64,000 bases of DNA. Source: Sisyra terminalis (Eukaryota; Arthropoda; Insecta; Neuroptera; Sisyridae). Shown in pieces: positions 23,086 to 33,717 of this stretch. Within the stretch, counting starts at the first letter, position 1; the number at the start of each line of letters is the position of its first letter. Position numbers and translations under genes: made by a program. Location: assembly GCA_958496175.1 (NCBI GenBank), contig OY292275.1, positions 59,163,701-59,227,700 on the forward strand, written 5' to 3'. The notes under the pieces were generated by a model, which searched no databases, had not been told where the DNA came from, and worked only from the letters and a program-made list of their open reading frames with translations.

Positions 23086-24063
23086 GTCTTGGAGGATAGA
23101 AAATTCTTTGTCAGCTACAACGAAGATCAATCGGGACTCCACCCGGTCGGTGCTGGGGTGCCACAAGGTAGCATACTGGGACCCACACTGTACTTAATTT
23201 ATACGGCAGATTTACCTATCACTGACAATTTGGTAATTGCAACGTACGCGGACGATACAGCGATCATGGCGACAGATCAATGCCCACAGGTTGCGACCGA
23301 AAAATTACAAAGGGCCCTCAACGATTTGGAACCATGGCTTAATAAATGGCAAATAAAAGTCAATGAAGCCAAATCTGTTCATGTGACATTCACTACTCGG
23401 CGAGATACCTGTCCACCGGTATATCTCAACAACCTTCAGGTGCCGCAGGCGACAGAAGTCAAGTATCTCGGAATGCACTTGGACAGAAGACTTACGTGGC
23501 GGAGACATATAGCTGCCAAAAGAGATCAGCTTAAAGCCAAATGCCGTCAACTGCAGTGGCTGATTGGTTGGAGGTCGCAATTGTCCCTGGACAATAAACT
23601 ACTGATATACAAAGTAATTCTAAAGCCAGTCTGGACCTACGGCATCGAACTGTGGGGAACAACTAGCAACTCCAATGTGGATATCCTACAGCGCTTTCAG
23701 TCTAAGACACTCAGACTCATTACGAACGCTCCATGGTATATCACTAACCACGACATACATAAAGACCTGAAGGTGACCACCGTGAGAGAAGAGATCGCCA
23801 GATTCAGCCAAAAATATCAAAAAAGACTGGAAGACCACGCCAATCATCTGGCGATCAGCCTACTTGACAACAGCGGAGAGAACAATAGACTGAAGCGCTA
23901 CACGTTTCTGGAATTGCCTCACAGGGAGTAAGTTCAAGGAGCTTGATTTTGACTCAATAAAGAGTCAATATAGAGCGCGGACGTAGACCAGATTTGCTCA
24001 TTGTCCAGGGACAGATTGCAAATACACAAAAACGGGAGAAAAAAAAAAAAAAAAAAAAAAAAA
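23086..24063 (+). mobile_element. 5'-truncated jockey-clade LINE, recent insertion
   Basis: Flanked by 10-bp duplications AGTTTTAAGG at 23076-23085 and 24064-24073. It contains the end of ORF2, a 3' UTR of about 107 bases and an uninterrupted poly(A) run at about 24039-24063. The truncated 5' end, poly(A) and TSD are hallmarks of target-primed reverse transcription. Its base composition is clearly GC-richer than the surroundings and its frame is intact, so it is probably among the youngest insertions here. Confidence 0.93.
23089..23931 (+). CDS. Jockey-type reverse transcriptase, C-terminal part of ORF2
   Basis: Open frame of 280 codons that enters at the truncation point; the first codon is TTG and is not a true start. 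Residues 21-40 hold the RT motif GAGVPQGSILGPTLYLIYTA, and about 53-58 hold the catalytic YADDTA (two aspartates intact). The thumb region follows with KYLGMHLDRRLTW (about 126-138), then VWTYGIELWG and the C-terminal LRLITNAPWYI. The order and spacing match jockey-clade ORF2. The endonuclease domain and N-terminal RT are missing, so no autonomous activity is expected. Ends at TAA 23929-23931. No RNase H domain is seen, as usual for jockey. Confidence 0.95.
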   Translation: MEDRKFFVSYNEDQSGLHPVGAGVPQGSILGPTLYLIYTADLPITDNLVIATYADDTAIMATDQCPQVATEKLQRALNDLEPWLNKWQIKVNEAKSVHVTFTTRRDTCPPVYLNNLQVPQATEVKYLGMHLDRRLTWRRHIAAKRDQLKAKCRQLQWLIGWRSQLSLDNKLLIYKVILKPVWTYGIELWGTTSNSNVDILQRFQSKTLRLITNAPWYITNHDIHKDLKVTTVREEIARFSQKYQKRLEDHANHLAISLLDNSGENNRLKRYTFLELPHRE

Positions 24064-24172
24064 AGTTTTAAGGAAAATCGGAAATTTCACCAACAATTTT
24101 AAACAAAATAGGAAACATCAAAAAATATAGACAATAATTAATAATGTTCTTGGGAACTTGGATTTAAATAAT

Positions 24173-24233
24173 AAGACGTTATTTTTCAAATTATCTCAAC
24201 TTTTCGTTGGTATTTATTTACAACTTCTTCAGG
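24173..24233 (-). ncRNA. Hammerhead-like motif, B2 left arm
   Basis: Minus strand: CTGAAGA, stem II GTTGT / CCAAC (one mismatch), GAAAAGTT, spacer, AACGTC. The second base of stem III is mutated relative to the right arm. Confidence 0.4.
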
Positions 24234-24466
24234 AGAATTTTTGATGATAACATCCTCGTTGTAAATACTGGCTTTTTAAAAAGATTTTTTATAAGATAAC
24301 CGAGTGAGTACGCTAGTGGAAATTATTATATTATTAATTAATAATAATTATTAAATAATAATCAATTAATTAATAATTGCCACTAGCGTACTCACTCGGT
24401 TATCTTATAAAAAATCTTATTAAAAAGCCAGTTTTTACAACGAGGATGTTAACATCAAAAATTCTC

Positions 24467-24524
24467 CTGAAGAAGTTGGAAATAAATACCAACGAAACGT
24501 TGAGATTATTTGAAAAATAACGTC
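24467..24524 (+). ncRNA. Hammerhead-like motif, B2 right arm (best copy)
   Basis: CTGAAGA at 24467-24473; stem II GTTGG / CCAAC around AAATAAATA; GAAA at 24494-24497; helix III ACGTT at 24497-24501 pairs perfectly with AACGT at 24519-24523; C at 24524 completes the GTC triplet. All core residues of a type I hammerhead are present. The bases outside (AATTCTC upstream, TTATTAATTG downstream) do not pair as helix I. Confidence 0.55.
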
Positions 24525-24608
24525 TTATTAATTGAATCCAAGTTCCCAAGAACATTATTAATTATTTACCACGCCATATGGATGAGAGCAACCAGAAATA
24601 TAGACAAT

Positions 24609-25959
24609 TTTTAACTAACTTTTGGGATTGAATATACCTTGATTTCAACTTAACAAATCGAAATATTATTGATTTGATGATCATAAATTATAAATGTGGA
24701 ATTTTTTAATATGATTAAATCATAAATAAAAGATTAAATTAGGATGTTTTTAAAACAATTATAACAAAAAAGGAAAAAAAAATTAAATTTTTTGCTAATA
24801 AAATAAATTTAATCTGTTTGATATAATTGATAAAATCATAGCATTTTTAAATTACAATAACATTATAAGTGCTAAGTGATTCGATTTAAAATTTTCACAG
24901 GTGGTTTAACATTAAATAAGGAACATTATACTAAATTTATAGTTATCTGGTAACATTTGGCATACCTCCATAACATCCTTAAGGTATTTTTTTTTATTTT
25001 CTAAAGGGAAAATTATATTTCATATTTAGGCATTGAATTTTGACGATATCATGGAAAACTGGGAATTCGGAGATTTGTTTTTCTTATTAGAGAATCTAAT
25101 TGTAAGGGAAGTAGTTTTTTGGAAAATTTTTTAAGATATTTTTCTTTAGAATTCCAACCAAAATTTAACAATTATTAATAAGGTAATTAACTATAAAAAA
25201 TAGCTGGGAATGTCAGAGACTTGGAATATAAGGTTTTCTAGGAATTCTGTGAAAAATCCACACTAAATTTAATTGTTGCAAGCAGAAAATTGGCTTCTAC
25301 ATAAACTACTTTTGAAACACGATTTTTTTATCTTCCTAACTTATACCAGATGTGTATTTTGCCAATGTAAAACTTAGCCAAACTAGAAGTGACAGACTTT
25401 GAAGTCTTTTTTTTTGTATGAAAAAAAACGTATGGAAATCTAAAATTAAATTTTGCCTCTTAAAAGTAGAATTAACAATCAGACGACATCCAAACCAATT
25501 TAGTTGAAGTTTGAAGCCAAAAAAACGGTCCAAATATTATAAAACTTAAACTTAATTACATTGTTATTCATATAACAAGAGCTATTAAAGTGTTTTTATT
25601 GTTGAATTATATAAAACCCATTTTAACAATCATTTGACTGACAGTTTTGAACTTTCACTCATTATCGTCTCACAATTAATGTCACTTTATTGTATATCTT
25701 TTGCTTAAATAAACCAACGTTCCAAATACAGATTTGCTATTAAAACCCGCGCAAATTGTTGTGAAATATGAAAAAATATTTTTCTTGAATGATTTGCCTT
25801 TTCTTTAACATTTGAAGTCTAATTGAATAATTTGATCGATTTGACGTTAAGTACATAGTGAAAGTTTAACTTCTGCTCATCATTTTACGGATTATTAGGT
25901 CGCGTGCGGAATGTTATCAATCCAGAAAGTTGACACTTTTTGCACGCGACTATCTATAC
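24609..25959. other. AT-rich stretch, no gene seen
   Basis: The minus frame at 25336-25533 is unrecognised. No inverted repeats noticed. Confidence 0.4.
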
Positions 25960-25961
25960 TA

Positions 25962-27700
25962 GACTGGGCTAAAAAAATTGACTATTTTTTTTTTTGAAAA
26001 GTATATCGAAAATATTATTAAAGGTGACAAAAATATATTTCGGGAAGGTTTGAGCCCTTACTATTAATATTAAGAGGTATATCATCTTTATTTTCGATTT
26101 TTTATTTGTGCTTTCATTTTTGCGTCAATGCTGTCAAACTATCAAGGTAAAAAAAATCATCTGCACATATATTTTTAGAAAATTAAAATCCCTACAAAAA
26201 CCGTCTCTTTGAAAATTTTTGCCAGACACGCCGTTTCCGAATAATCAAGCTTTAAACATTGATATAATTTTTAGATTTATCTTCTTTATTTTGGAATTTT
26301 GTAACTATCGAACAAATAAATATATAGAAATGAACTATATAGATTCTTAAAGGGAATTTAATGCTCTACAAAAAAGGTCTGTTAACGTTTTTACATAAAA
26401 TCACTTTTTCAAAAGTTATTCACAATTAAAGCTGAAAGAAAAATTAAATTATTGTTTTTTTCGTTGTTGAACCAAATTTGAAAGAGTGTTTTTATGTAAA
26501 AACGTTTTATGTAGAAACCTTTTTTGTGGAGCATTAAATTCCCTTTAAGAATCTATATTGTTCATTTCTATATATTTATTTGTTCGTTTGTTACAAAATT
26601 CCAAAATAATGAAAATAAATCTAAAACTTATATCAATGATTAAAGCTTGATTATTCGGAAACGGCGTGTATGGCAAAAATTTTCAGGGAGACGTTTTTTG
26701 TAGGGAAATCAATTTTATATAAATATATGTGCAGATTTTTTTACTTTGATAGTTTGACAGCATTGACGCAAAAATGAAAGCACAAATAAATAACGAAATT
26801 AAAGATGATAGACCTCTTAATATTAAGGAAGTATTCTAGTCTAGAGGCATGAATTTCAGGTAATTTTTGAAGTGTCATAAAAAATAGCCAATTAATATTT
26901 TTACTATCCATTTTTTTTATCAGTTATTTATTAACATTTCAAGAATACAGAAAAAAAATAAAAAAATAAAAAAAGTGAAAAATTTCAAAAATTAGCAGCT
27001 GATGAAGTGGGGGGTCTCAAAAAATTGGCACGTGACCATACCCACGATTTCAACCCTCCTAGTAATCTGACCCCAAAAAAAAAAGATTTTTAATCTAGAA
27101 TAATGTCGCAATGTCTGGAACTACGGAAAAGTATGAAAAAAAAATTTCACGAAATGGCGACTGCCTGAAAAAAAAAATTTTTTGTACCACTTTTTTTGAC
27201 TGTTTCGAATTTTTTAAAAATAGTAAAAATCAAAATTTGGGGATGGGGATAGTTCCAGACATAGACAAGTCTATATAGAAAACTCTCTAAAAATTTCAGG
27301 TAAATCGGTTCAGTAGAACCTGGGAAATCATGGGTATCGTTTTGAAAAAGACAGTTTCGAGAAAAACGCGTTTAAAGTTTTACGTTAAGTTTCAGGCAGC
27401 GTAATTGATAGAATATTATGTATTACTTACATTCTCTTAATCAGCCATCCCAGCTTCATACAAAACGGCTATAACTTCGGAAATAATTTGAATTTTGAAA
27501 AATCCTTTTAGAAGGATATTTTTGAATATCTAAACTATCGGATTATGAAAAAACAATTTTTTGATTTTTTCAAATTTCTAGAGAGAATGGCCCCTTAATA
27601 TTAAGGGCTCAAATCTTCACGATATTTTTTTTTGTCACCTTAAACAATGTTTTCGATATACTTTTCCAAAAAAAAAAATAGTCGATTTTTTGGCTCAGTC
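25962..27700. mobile_element. Family D foldback element with nested E1
   Basis: Terminal inverted repeats GACTGGGCTAAAAAAATTGA and its near-complement at the right end, flanked by TA (25960-25961 and 27701-27702). The arms pair across a centre near 26430. Without the nested element E1 (26827-27594) it is about 0.97 kb, close to families C and G, and shares TTAATATTAA in the arms. Confidence 0.88.
26827..27594. mobile_element. piggyBac-like TTAA element E1
   Basis: 768 bp, flanked by TTAA at 26823-26826 and 27595-27598. The left end GGAAGTATTCTAGTCTAGAG faces a decayed right end TCTAGAGAGAATGGCCCC. It matches E2 (58490-59259) in reverse orientation along its length. No transposase seen. TTAA duplication points to the piggyBac superfamily. 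Confidence 0.85.
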
Positions 27701-27702
27701 TA

Positions 27703-27959
27703 ACGTATGCATAAGATCTTAAGCCGTAAAAATTTTTCTTAGTTAAGGTTTTGGGAAACAATTTCCCTTAATAATCCATACTTATTTCGTTTTTATTTTT
27801 AAGTTATGGTGGAAGAAAAGATTGAAAAACGAAAGATTTATTTGTGTTTTGAACTACGAAAATAAAAATCGTATAAATCAAATTTTTTTGTGGCTGATAC
27901 GTAAAATAAAATATATGGATATAAACGAGGCTCAAAGGCTGACATCGGGAAAAAAAATT
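27703..27959. other. No gene seen
   Basis: AT-rich leader to the GC-rich island. Confidence 0.4.
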
Positions 27960-28260
27960 CATAAGACGTTTTATATTGACGTCGTGTCGATCGGGCGCAC
28001 GGGTGGTTGAGACAAACGCGAGTGTTCCAGGCTTTTCTCAAAGAATTTCCGATACTTTTCCGTGTTGTGTGGAGTTGGTGGTGTTGACAACGTCATCGAC
28101 GTCTTTTCCACAATAATATCGTCTGCATGTCGGTTCGGTTGGTTCAAATGAATTATTGACTTGTGCCAACTAAACTGGGCGTTTTGTTCTCGCGACGCCC
28201 ACCCGCGCCCGTCCGCCACTGAGGAAGACGCTTGGCGTCGGTCTCCTTACACAAAATAAC
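27960..28260. other. CpG/GC-rich island, possible exon
   Basis: The strongest compositional anomaly outside the jockey element, rich in CG dinucleotides (for example GTCGATCGGGCGCACGGG). On the minus strand a frame stays open from just after a stop near 28247 down to 27971 (about 91 codons), with peptides such as STPPTPHNTEKYRKFFEKSL. It begins without an ATG, near a possible splice acceptor TCTTCCTCAG. I do not recognise the protein, and GC-rich DNA has few chance stops. A first exon, 5' UTR or promoter of a host gene is possible on either strand. Confidence 0.35.
28219..28244 (+). other. Isolated match to the family A ribozyme-like core
   Basis: CTGAGGA, A, GACGC / TTG / GCGTC, then GGTC. 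It keeps the core word, the same TTG loop and a different but fully paired stem compared with family A. GAAA is absent. Confidence 0.25.
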
Positions 28261-28481
28261 GTCCAAATGAAATTATCGCGTGAAATATTGTGTGACATGC
28301 GTTTTCATAACATCCACAATGTACAAATTGAATGTTGCATGAAATCTTATTCCACTGCTGTGCTCCAATATAATATTGTACACGACGTGAAGACAAGGCT
28401 AAATTAAAATTTTATGTACGACAATTGCGACAAAATATCTTTTATTTGACTGAATAAATGATGTGACAATCATTTCAAATA

Positions 28482-29967
28482 TGGGGCATTTCCCGTGAAG
28501 TGAACAGCGAAAAAAAAGTGATGCTCTGAAATTTGTTCATATTTGGCATAATTGTACTGCTAGTGAGTATGAATGTGGATTAGGGTGATTTTTTTTTTAC
28601 TTTTTTGGTCCCATCGTAAAATTTTGTTGGAAATACCAAAAAAAAATTCTCTGAAAGTTTGAGCCCTTAATATAAATTTTAAGTCCTCGACTAAAACGTG
28701 TAAAGTTTTCCCATTGAAAATACACGGTAACTCTGATTTTTTATTTTTAAATTTCTATATCTCAGCGGCATTTCATGGGATCGCTTTTATCGAAGATGGT
28801 TTTTTCTCAGAATTAAACGCTCTACAAAAGTGCCCATTGCGACAAAGTTGTAACTCACACCGGTGAGGTAGTACGGGCCACTGAACCTGATTTTTCCATA
28901 AAATTCGCGTTTTTTTTGCATTTATCTCGTAAATAACAAGAGCTACGGAAAAATTAAAAATGAAAAACTTGTAGAGAATTTGATTTCCTACAAAAAAGTT
29001 CCTGTAGACCAAATCGCGAAGATCAATATTAAACGAGATATTAAGCCTTGAATTGATTTTTCTGTGAAATTTTTGCCGATCATTGATTTAAACTTATAAA
29101 TTGATATAAAGAAAATATATTGATATAAATTTAATATCTCGTTTAATATTGATCTTACGATTTGGTCTACAGGAACTTTTTTGTAGGAAATCAAATTCTC
29201 TACAAGTTTTTTATTTACAATTTTTCCGTAGCTCTTGTTTTTTACGAGATAAATGCAAAAAAACGCGAATTTTATGGAAAAATCAGGTTCAGTGGCCCGT
29301 ACTACCTCACCGGTGTGAGTTACGACTTTGTCGCAATGGGCACTTTTGTAGAGCGTTTAATTCTGAGAAAAAACCATCTTCGGTAAAAGCGATCCCATGA
29401 AATACTGCTGAGATATAGAAATTTAAAAATAAAAAATCAGAGTTTCCGTGTATTTTCAATGGGAAATCTTTACACGTCTTGGTCGAGGACTTAAAATTAA
29501 TATTCAGGGCTCAAATTTTCAGGGATTTTTTTTTTTGGTATTTCCAACAAAATTTCACGATGGGACCAAAAAAAAAATGTCAAAAAAAAATCACCTAATG
29601 TGGATACAAAATATTTTTTTCGAATGATGATTATTTGCCAAGTTATACGCTTCTAAAGAATTGTCGTTTTTGAAATTCGTATTTTTTTTTTATTTTTTTT
29701 TTCAACTTAAACCCCATGTTAAACTTAAACTTTCATTTCCCCTCAATTTCCCGAGTGATCGTACCCCTTCCACAGCATATTTGTACAAAACATAGTCTTT
29801 CCTCTCATTGTTAAAACAATTAGAACAATTTTGTACAAATATGCTCATCATTCGAAAAAAATATTTTGTATCCACATTCATACTTACTAGAAGTACAATT
29901 ATGCCAAATATGAACAAATTTCAGAACATCATTTTTTTTCGCTGTCCGCTTCACGTGAAATGCCCCA
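28482..29967. mobile_element. Palindromic element H with nested G2
   Basis: Ends TGGGGCATTTCCCGTGAAG and CTTCACGTGAAATGCCCCA with TA at 28480-28481 and 29968-29969. Removing G2 leaves about 470 bp, whose arms contain ATGTGGATACAAAATATTTT and its complement near 29597-29640 and 29840-29880. Confidence 0.85.
28583..29595. mobile_element. Family G foldback element (G2), nested in H
   Basis: 1013 bp; ends GGGTGATTTTTTTTTT and AAAAAAATCACC, TA at 28581-28582 and 29596-29597. Same arms as G1 at 17.2 kb, with a longer centre near 29040-29150 carrying a second inverted duplication. Internal frames on both strands (28773-29012, 29149-29400) translate the same repeat and are not genes. Confidence 0.9.
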
Positions 29968-29969
29968 TA

Positions 29970-31172
29970 TAGCATAATCTCATTAGATGACACATTAAGA
30001 AAATCTCATTCCTTTTTCATGATTTCCATTGAAAATTTCTCAAAAGTGCACGTTTAAATTTAACACTCAAACACCCATCCTTTCGGATGGATTACCTTAA
30101 ACCCCTGATATTTTACTCAAAGATCGTCGAATTACATAAATCCATCAGGAAAATATTTCATATTTATTTTTGAGACGATTGAAATATTTCAAGCATTCAT
30201 CTCACCTCAACCCCCATTCCCGGTTCTGGATCAAACAACCTCGCATTTCCTTGTGTTTCTCGTTTTTTTTTTCATTCAAATTTCCTTCCACTGCTATAGA
30301 TATCTCATCTGGCACAAAAGATTTGAAGCGAGGAAAATCGGGGTGAAATAAAAATTTCAATTTCAAGATATAAGGCGAAAAAAAATTAATTGAATATTTC
30401 TAAATTTAGATTTCGTAAATGTTTATTAATTATTGGCACTGTGATTTAATTGTGATATTAATAGAAAATTGCCACACTTGAGTTTGTAATTAAAAATTGC
30501 AATTAAGTCGGATGGAGCCGCGAGGCGTTTATTCATTATGCGACTTTGTCGACTTAAAGTGTTTGTTTTGTCGAGGAAAATGGAACAATTGCATGAGATG
30601 CAGTTGCATTTTAAGTCTGAGTATATGTCTCGCCAGAATCTCATATATGCAAATTACATATACAAATGCTAAATTTAATAATAATGTGTGCAAAGAAATT
30701 ATTATTTTTTTTACTCGTTTTCATCTCTTAGAATAATAATTGCGATGTGCAAATTGATGACAAGATTAATTTTAAAAGTGCACATTTGATTAATGAACAT
30801 GCAAATTACAATATTATGACGTAAATATCAAGGAAAAAATTATCTACAATTTTTTTTTATTAAAATTTTCTATGACAATTGGTGGCATTAATTCTAAAGT
30901 TTTTTTTCCACTAGTTTAACTATTTGGAAAATAGTTTGCTTTATTGTTAAGTTCATTAAGGGTTTAATTAATAGGAATGGCACTTGACTTGGGTCATTAT
31001 TCAACAGTAGACCCAATGTATTTTTAATGGTACTCTCGTTATTGGTACCAAATTCCCACTAGATGATGGTATTATTAATCACTTAAAATCAGGAGGTCTC
31101 CATGATGATTTCTTTTAAGGCGCCTTTGTTCTCTGGGTGGAGGAAGATCTTCAATGGTGTTTGAAAGAAGTA
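29970..31172. other. No gene seen
   Basis: AT-rich. The frames at 30426-30644 (minus) and 30497-30736 (plus) overlap in a mildly GC-richer patch (30500-30610) and are unrecognised. Confidence 0.4.
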
Positions 31173-31181
31173 GGTTACTGT

Positions 31182-31345
31182 CAAGGTGTATAAAATACAC
31201 AGGTGGCCTCATGGTGGCTACGTGATGAATACGTGACGTATCCAGAAGAAATTTGTACATATCTTCAGACTGATCAATTTCAAAATTCTTCGTATGACGT
31301 CATTTTTTTTTCTAATGGAGCAACCTGTGTAATTTACAAACCTTG
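31182..31345. mobile_element. Mutator-like MITE N1
   Basis: 164 bp. Ends CAAGGTGTATAAAATACACA and TGTAATTTACAAACCTTG form TIRs of about 33 bp with mismatches. Exact 9-bp duplications GGTTACTGT lie at 31173-31181 and 31346-31354, the TSD length typical of MULEs. Confidence 0.88.
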
Positions 31346-31354
31346 GGTTACTGT

Positions 31355-33080
31355 GACTTGCCATTGAGCAGTAAAGTAATTCTAAAGTATTGTTGAAATC
31401 TCTTTATTTTGATCACTTTTTATGATGAAAGAGATGAAAGTAAAGGGCAAAAAAAATATTGGAAAAAAAGTATAGAAAGATAGTTAAAAAGTAACGAAGT
31501 TTTTGAAAACGTTTAAGAGAAGGAACCACCAGGATTTTCTAGAAACTTTTCAAAAATGTCAATTGCAATATACCAAAGCATGCAAATAAAATTCAAGTGC
31601 ATTTATTGACCACGTTTGTGTATCAATCACGTGGAAAACGAGTGCATCGATTTTCATCAGATTTTCAATTTTTCACCGGAATATTTGCAAACTACTTAAA
31701 AAGTATTTTATGAAAATCGAGTGAAGTTGAGTTTGAAATTTTGAACTTTCCATATTGAATAGTGAAGAGTTTTCCGGAAAATGTTGAAAAAATTTGTATG
31801 GAAAGTATAAGAAGTACTTCTATTTTGAAGATTTTTTTTTATTATTTGTTTGCCCTAGTGGTTTTTCATATAAACTTTTTTTAGAGAAAATTTTTTTCGT
31901 TGCAATGAATCAATGAATAATGTTTGCATGGATAAATTACATAACAAATTAGTCTTCAATATATTTGGGGAAATTTTCTCAGTTGAATTTGTAAAGATTC
32001 ACAATTTTCTAGCCACTAATTGTATGGAAAACTGAAATGAAACTTTTGTCATTTTATGGGTGAAAAAGTTAAAATCCCATGGAAATCCTTACGATAATTG
32101 AGCCTGTAGAGAGCTTATTATAATCGGAAAATTTCTGCAATAACATCTGATCGACCATCTCAATTTTATTTTTCACGTTTTTCCGATTTTCAGTTTAAAA
32201 ATTTTTTCGTTTTTCCTTCAAATTGATTCAAAAATCAATGTTAAATGTTTTAAGTAGTTTTATGAATCAATCTGCAACAAATGCACTTATCTGTTACTAT
32301 TAGCTTACCTGACGAATCAAGTGATTTGATCAAGGATTTTCAGAAAATCACTGATCTGTACTGAATTAGTCAACAGTTGAAATGCATTGAACTTGCAACA
32401 ATACATTGAACATAGTCTGATACAGCTGGTAATGTACTCATGTTCTTGTAGTATTCTTTTGTGAGGATAGGTACATTGTGTTGAATTCAATAAGTTACTT
32501 ACGTATATCTAATGTTAAATTCAACAAATCCCACTTTTTTGAACTTTTCTGACCTGAATTTTATAATATATTTAAGATTTAGGATTTTGATGATAAAATT
32601 GCATTTTATATGAGCTTAGTTTTTTTTTTTGGAAAGGAAAAATTGGAAACTTTTTTTCTACTTTTATTCCATCCCTAACAGGATATCGAGGAGTATAAAT
32701 CAGGGCGTAAAACTCAAGCATTTTAATCCAAAAATTTTCTCCAAAATTGAATCCAAAAATTCAATAAATTAAATTTGTTAAATATGTATTAATTATTTTT
32801 TGAAAGATATTGAAAAATACTTGATGTCTTATTGAATGGGAAGCCAAAACTGGTTTGTAACAATTTTTGATTAAATAGTTTTAAGGACAGATGAGTTGAA
32901 ACCAAATGAGCTTTTTAACTTCAAAAGTTTAAAGACCTTTAAACAATAAGAAGTTAAGGGCGGAAGTGGTACCAAAACTATGCCAATTATTGAAAGAGCT
33001 TTAAAATATTTCTAATCAATATTGATCAACCCACCAAAAACTTAAAAGCTTCCAAGAATTGTCAAAAGATGAATTTTTAT
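31355..33080. other. AT-rich stretch, no gene seen
   Basis: No relic or long repeat recognised. Confidence 0.4.
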
Positions 33081-33717
33081 GAAAAAAAATATAACTTAAG
33101 GGTGGGCGATATTCCCTTACCCTCCATAATCACCCAAAGTTGTTCCATCGGATTTCTATTTACCTCATTATCTACTACATTTTCTTAGTGGTAAAAAAAT
33201 TGAAAACTTCTAACTTAGAAATCGATTGATTTTTACTAATTTGGCATTAAAAATTTGCATCCTTTAGATTCAAAAATTTATAATATTGAGGGTGGTTATA
33301 TCATTGTTTAAAAAGTAAAGCTGTTTCAAAATTTTATATTTTATTTTATATTTTCTGGTTCCCTTAATATACTTTTGAAGTAACGCAAGACTTTTCTGCA
33401 GAAGAAAAACCCTTGAAAAAAAAAATAAATTAAGGGTGGGCGATATTCCCTTACCTTCCATAATCGTCCAAAGTTGTTCCATCGGATTTCTATTTACCTC
33501 AATATCTACTACATTTTCTTAGTGGTAAAAAAATTGAAAACTTTTTACTTAGTAGTTGATTGATTTTTACTAATTTGGCATTAAAAATTTGCATCCTTCA
33601 GATTCAAAAGTTTTTAATATTGAGTGTGGCTATATCATTGTTTAAAAATTAAAGCTCATTCAAAATTTTGTATTTTATTTTATGCTATTTTCCGGTCCCC
33701 TTAATATATTTTTGAAG
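33081..33717 (+). repeat. Tandem duplication L, ~334-bp unit, two copies
   Basis: Starting from AAGGGTGGGCGATATTCCCT at about 33098 and 33432, the two units align with a 334-337 bp offset through CCTTAATATA.TTTTGAAG. Copies differ at scattered positions, so the duplication is not very recent. No coding potential seen. Confidence 0.88.

Larger units (their letters stand above)
24136..24595. mobile_element. Family B palindromic element, full copy (B2)
   Basis: A 460-bp element: long inverted arms (about 24136-24330 and 24368-24565) around an AT-rich centre, plus a 3' tail ending GGATGAGAGCAACCAG. Exact 13-bp duplications AAATATAGACAAT lie at 24123-24135 and 24596-24608. Each arm contains a hammerhead-like motif. 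It lies 62 bases downstream of the jockey element. Confidence 0.93.

Noticed and set aside
23305..23580. Minus-strand frame of 91 codons
   Set aside because: Antisense shadow of the jockey reverse transcriptase.
26997..27016. CTGATGAAGTGG in E1 as another hammerhead core
   Set aside because: No stem II, no GAAA and no GTC at the right distance. The partial match also lies in a non-palindromic DNA transposon.
28773..29400. Matching open frames of ~80 codons in G1 and G2 (peptides with VQWPVLPHRCEL)
   Set aside because: They lie in both arms of a palindrome in opposite orientations and repeat because the DNA repeats. There are no start context, domain or selection signs.
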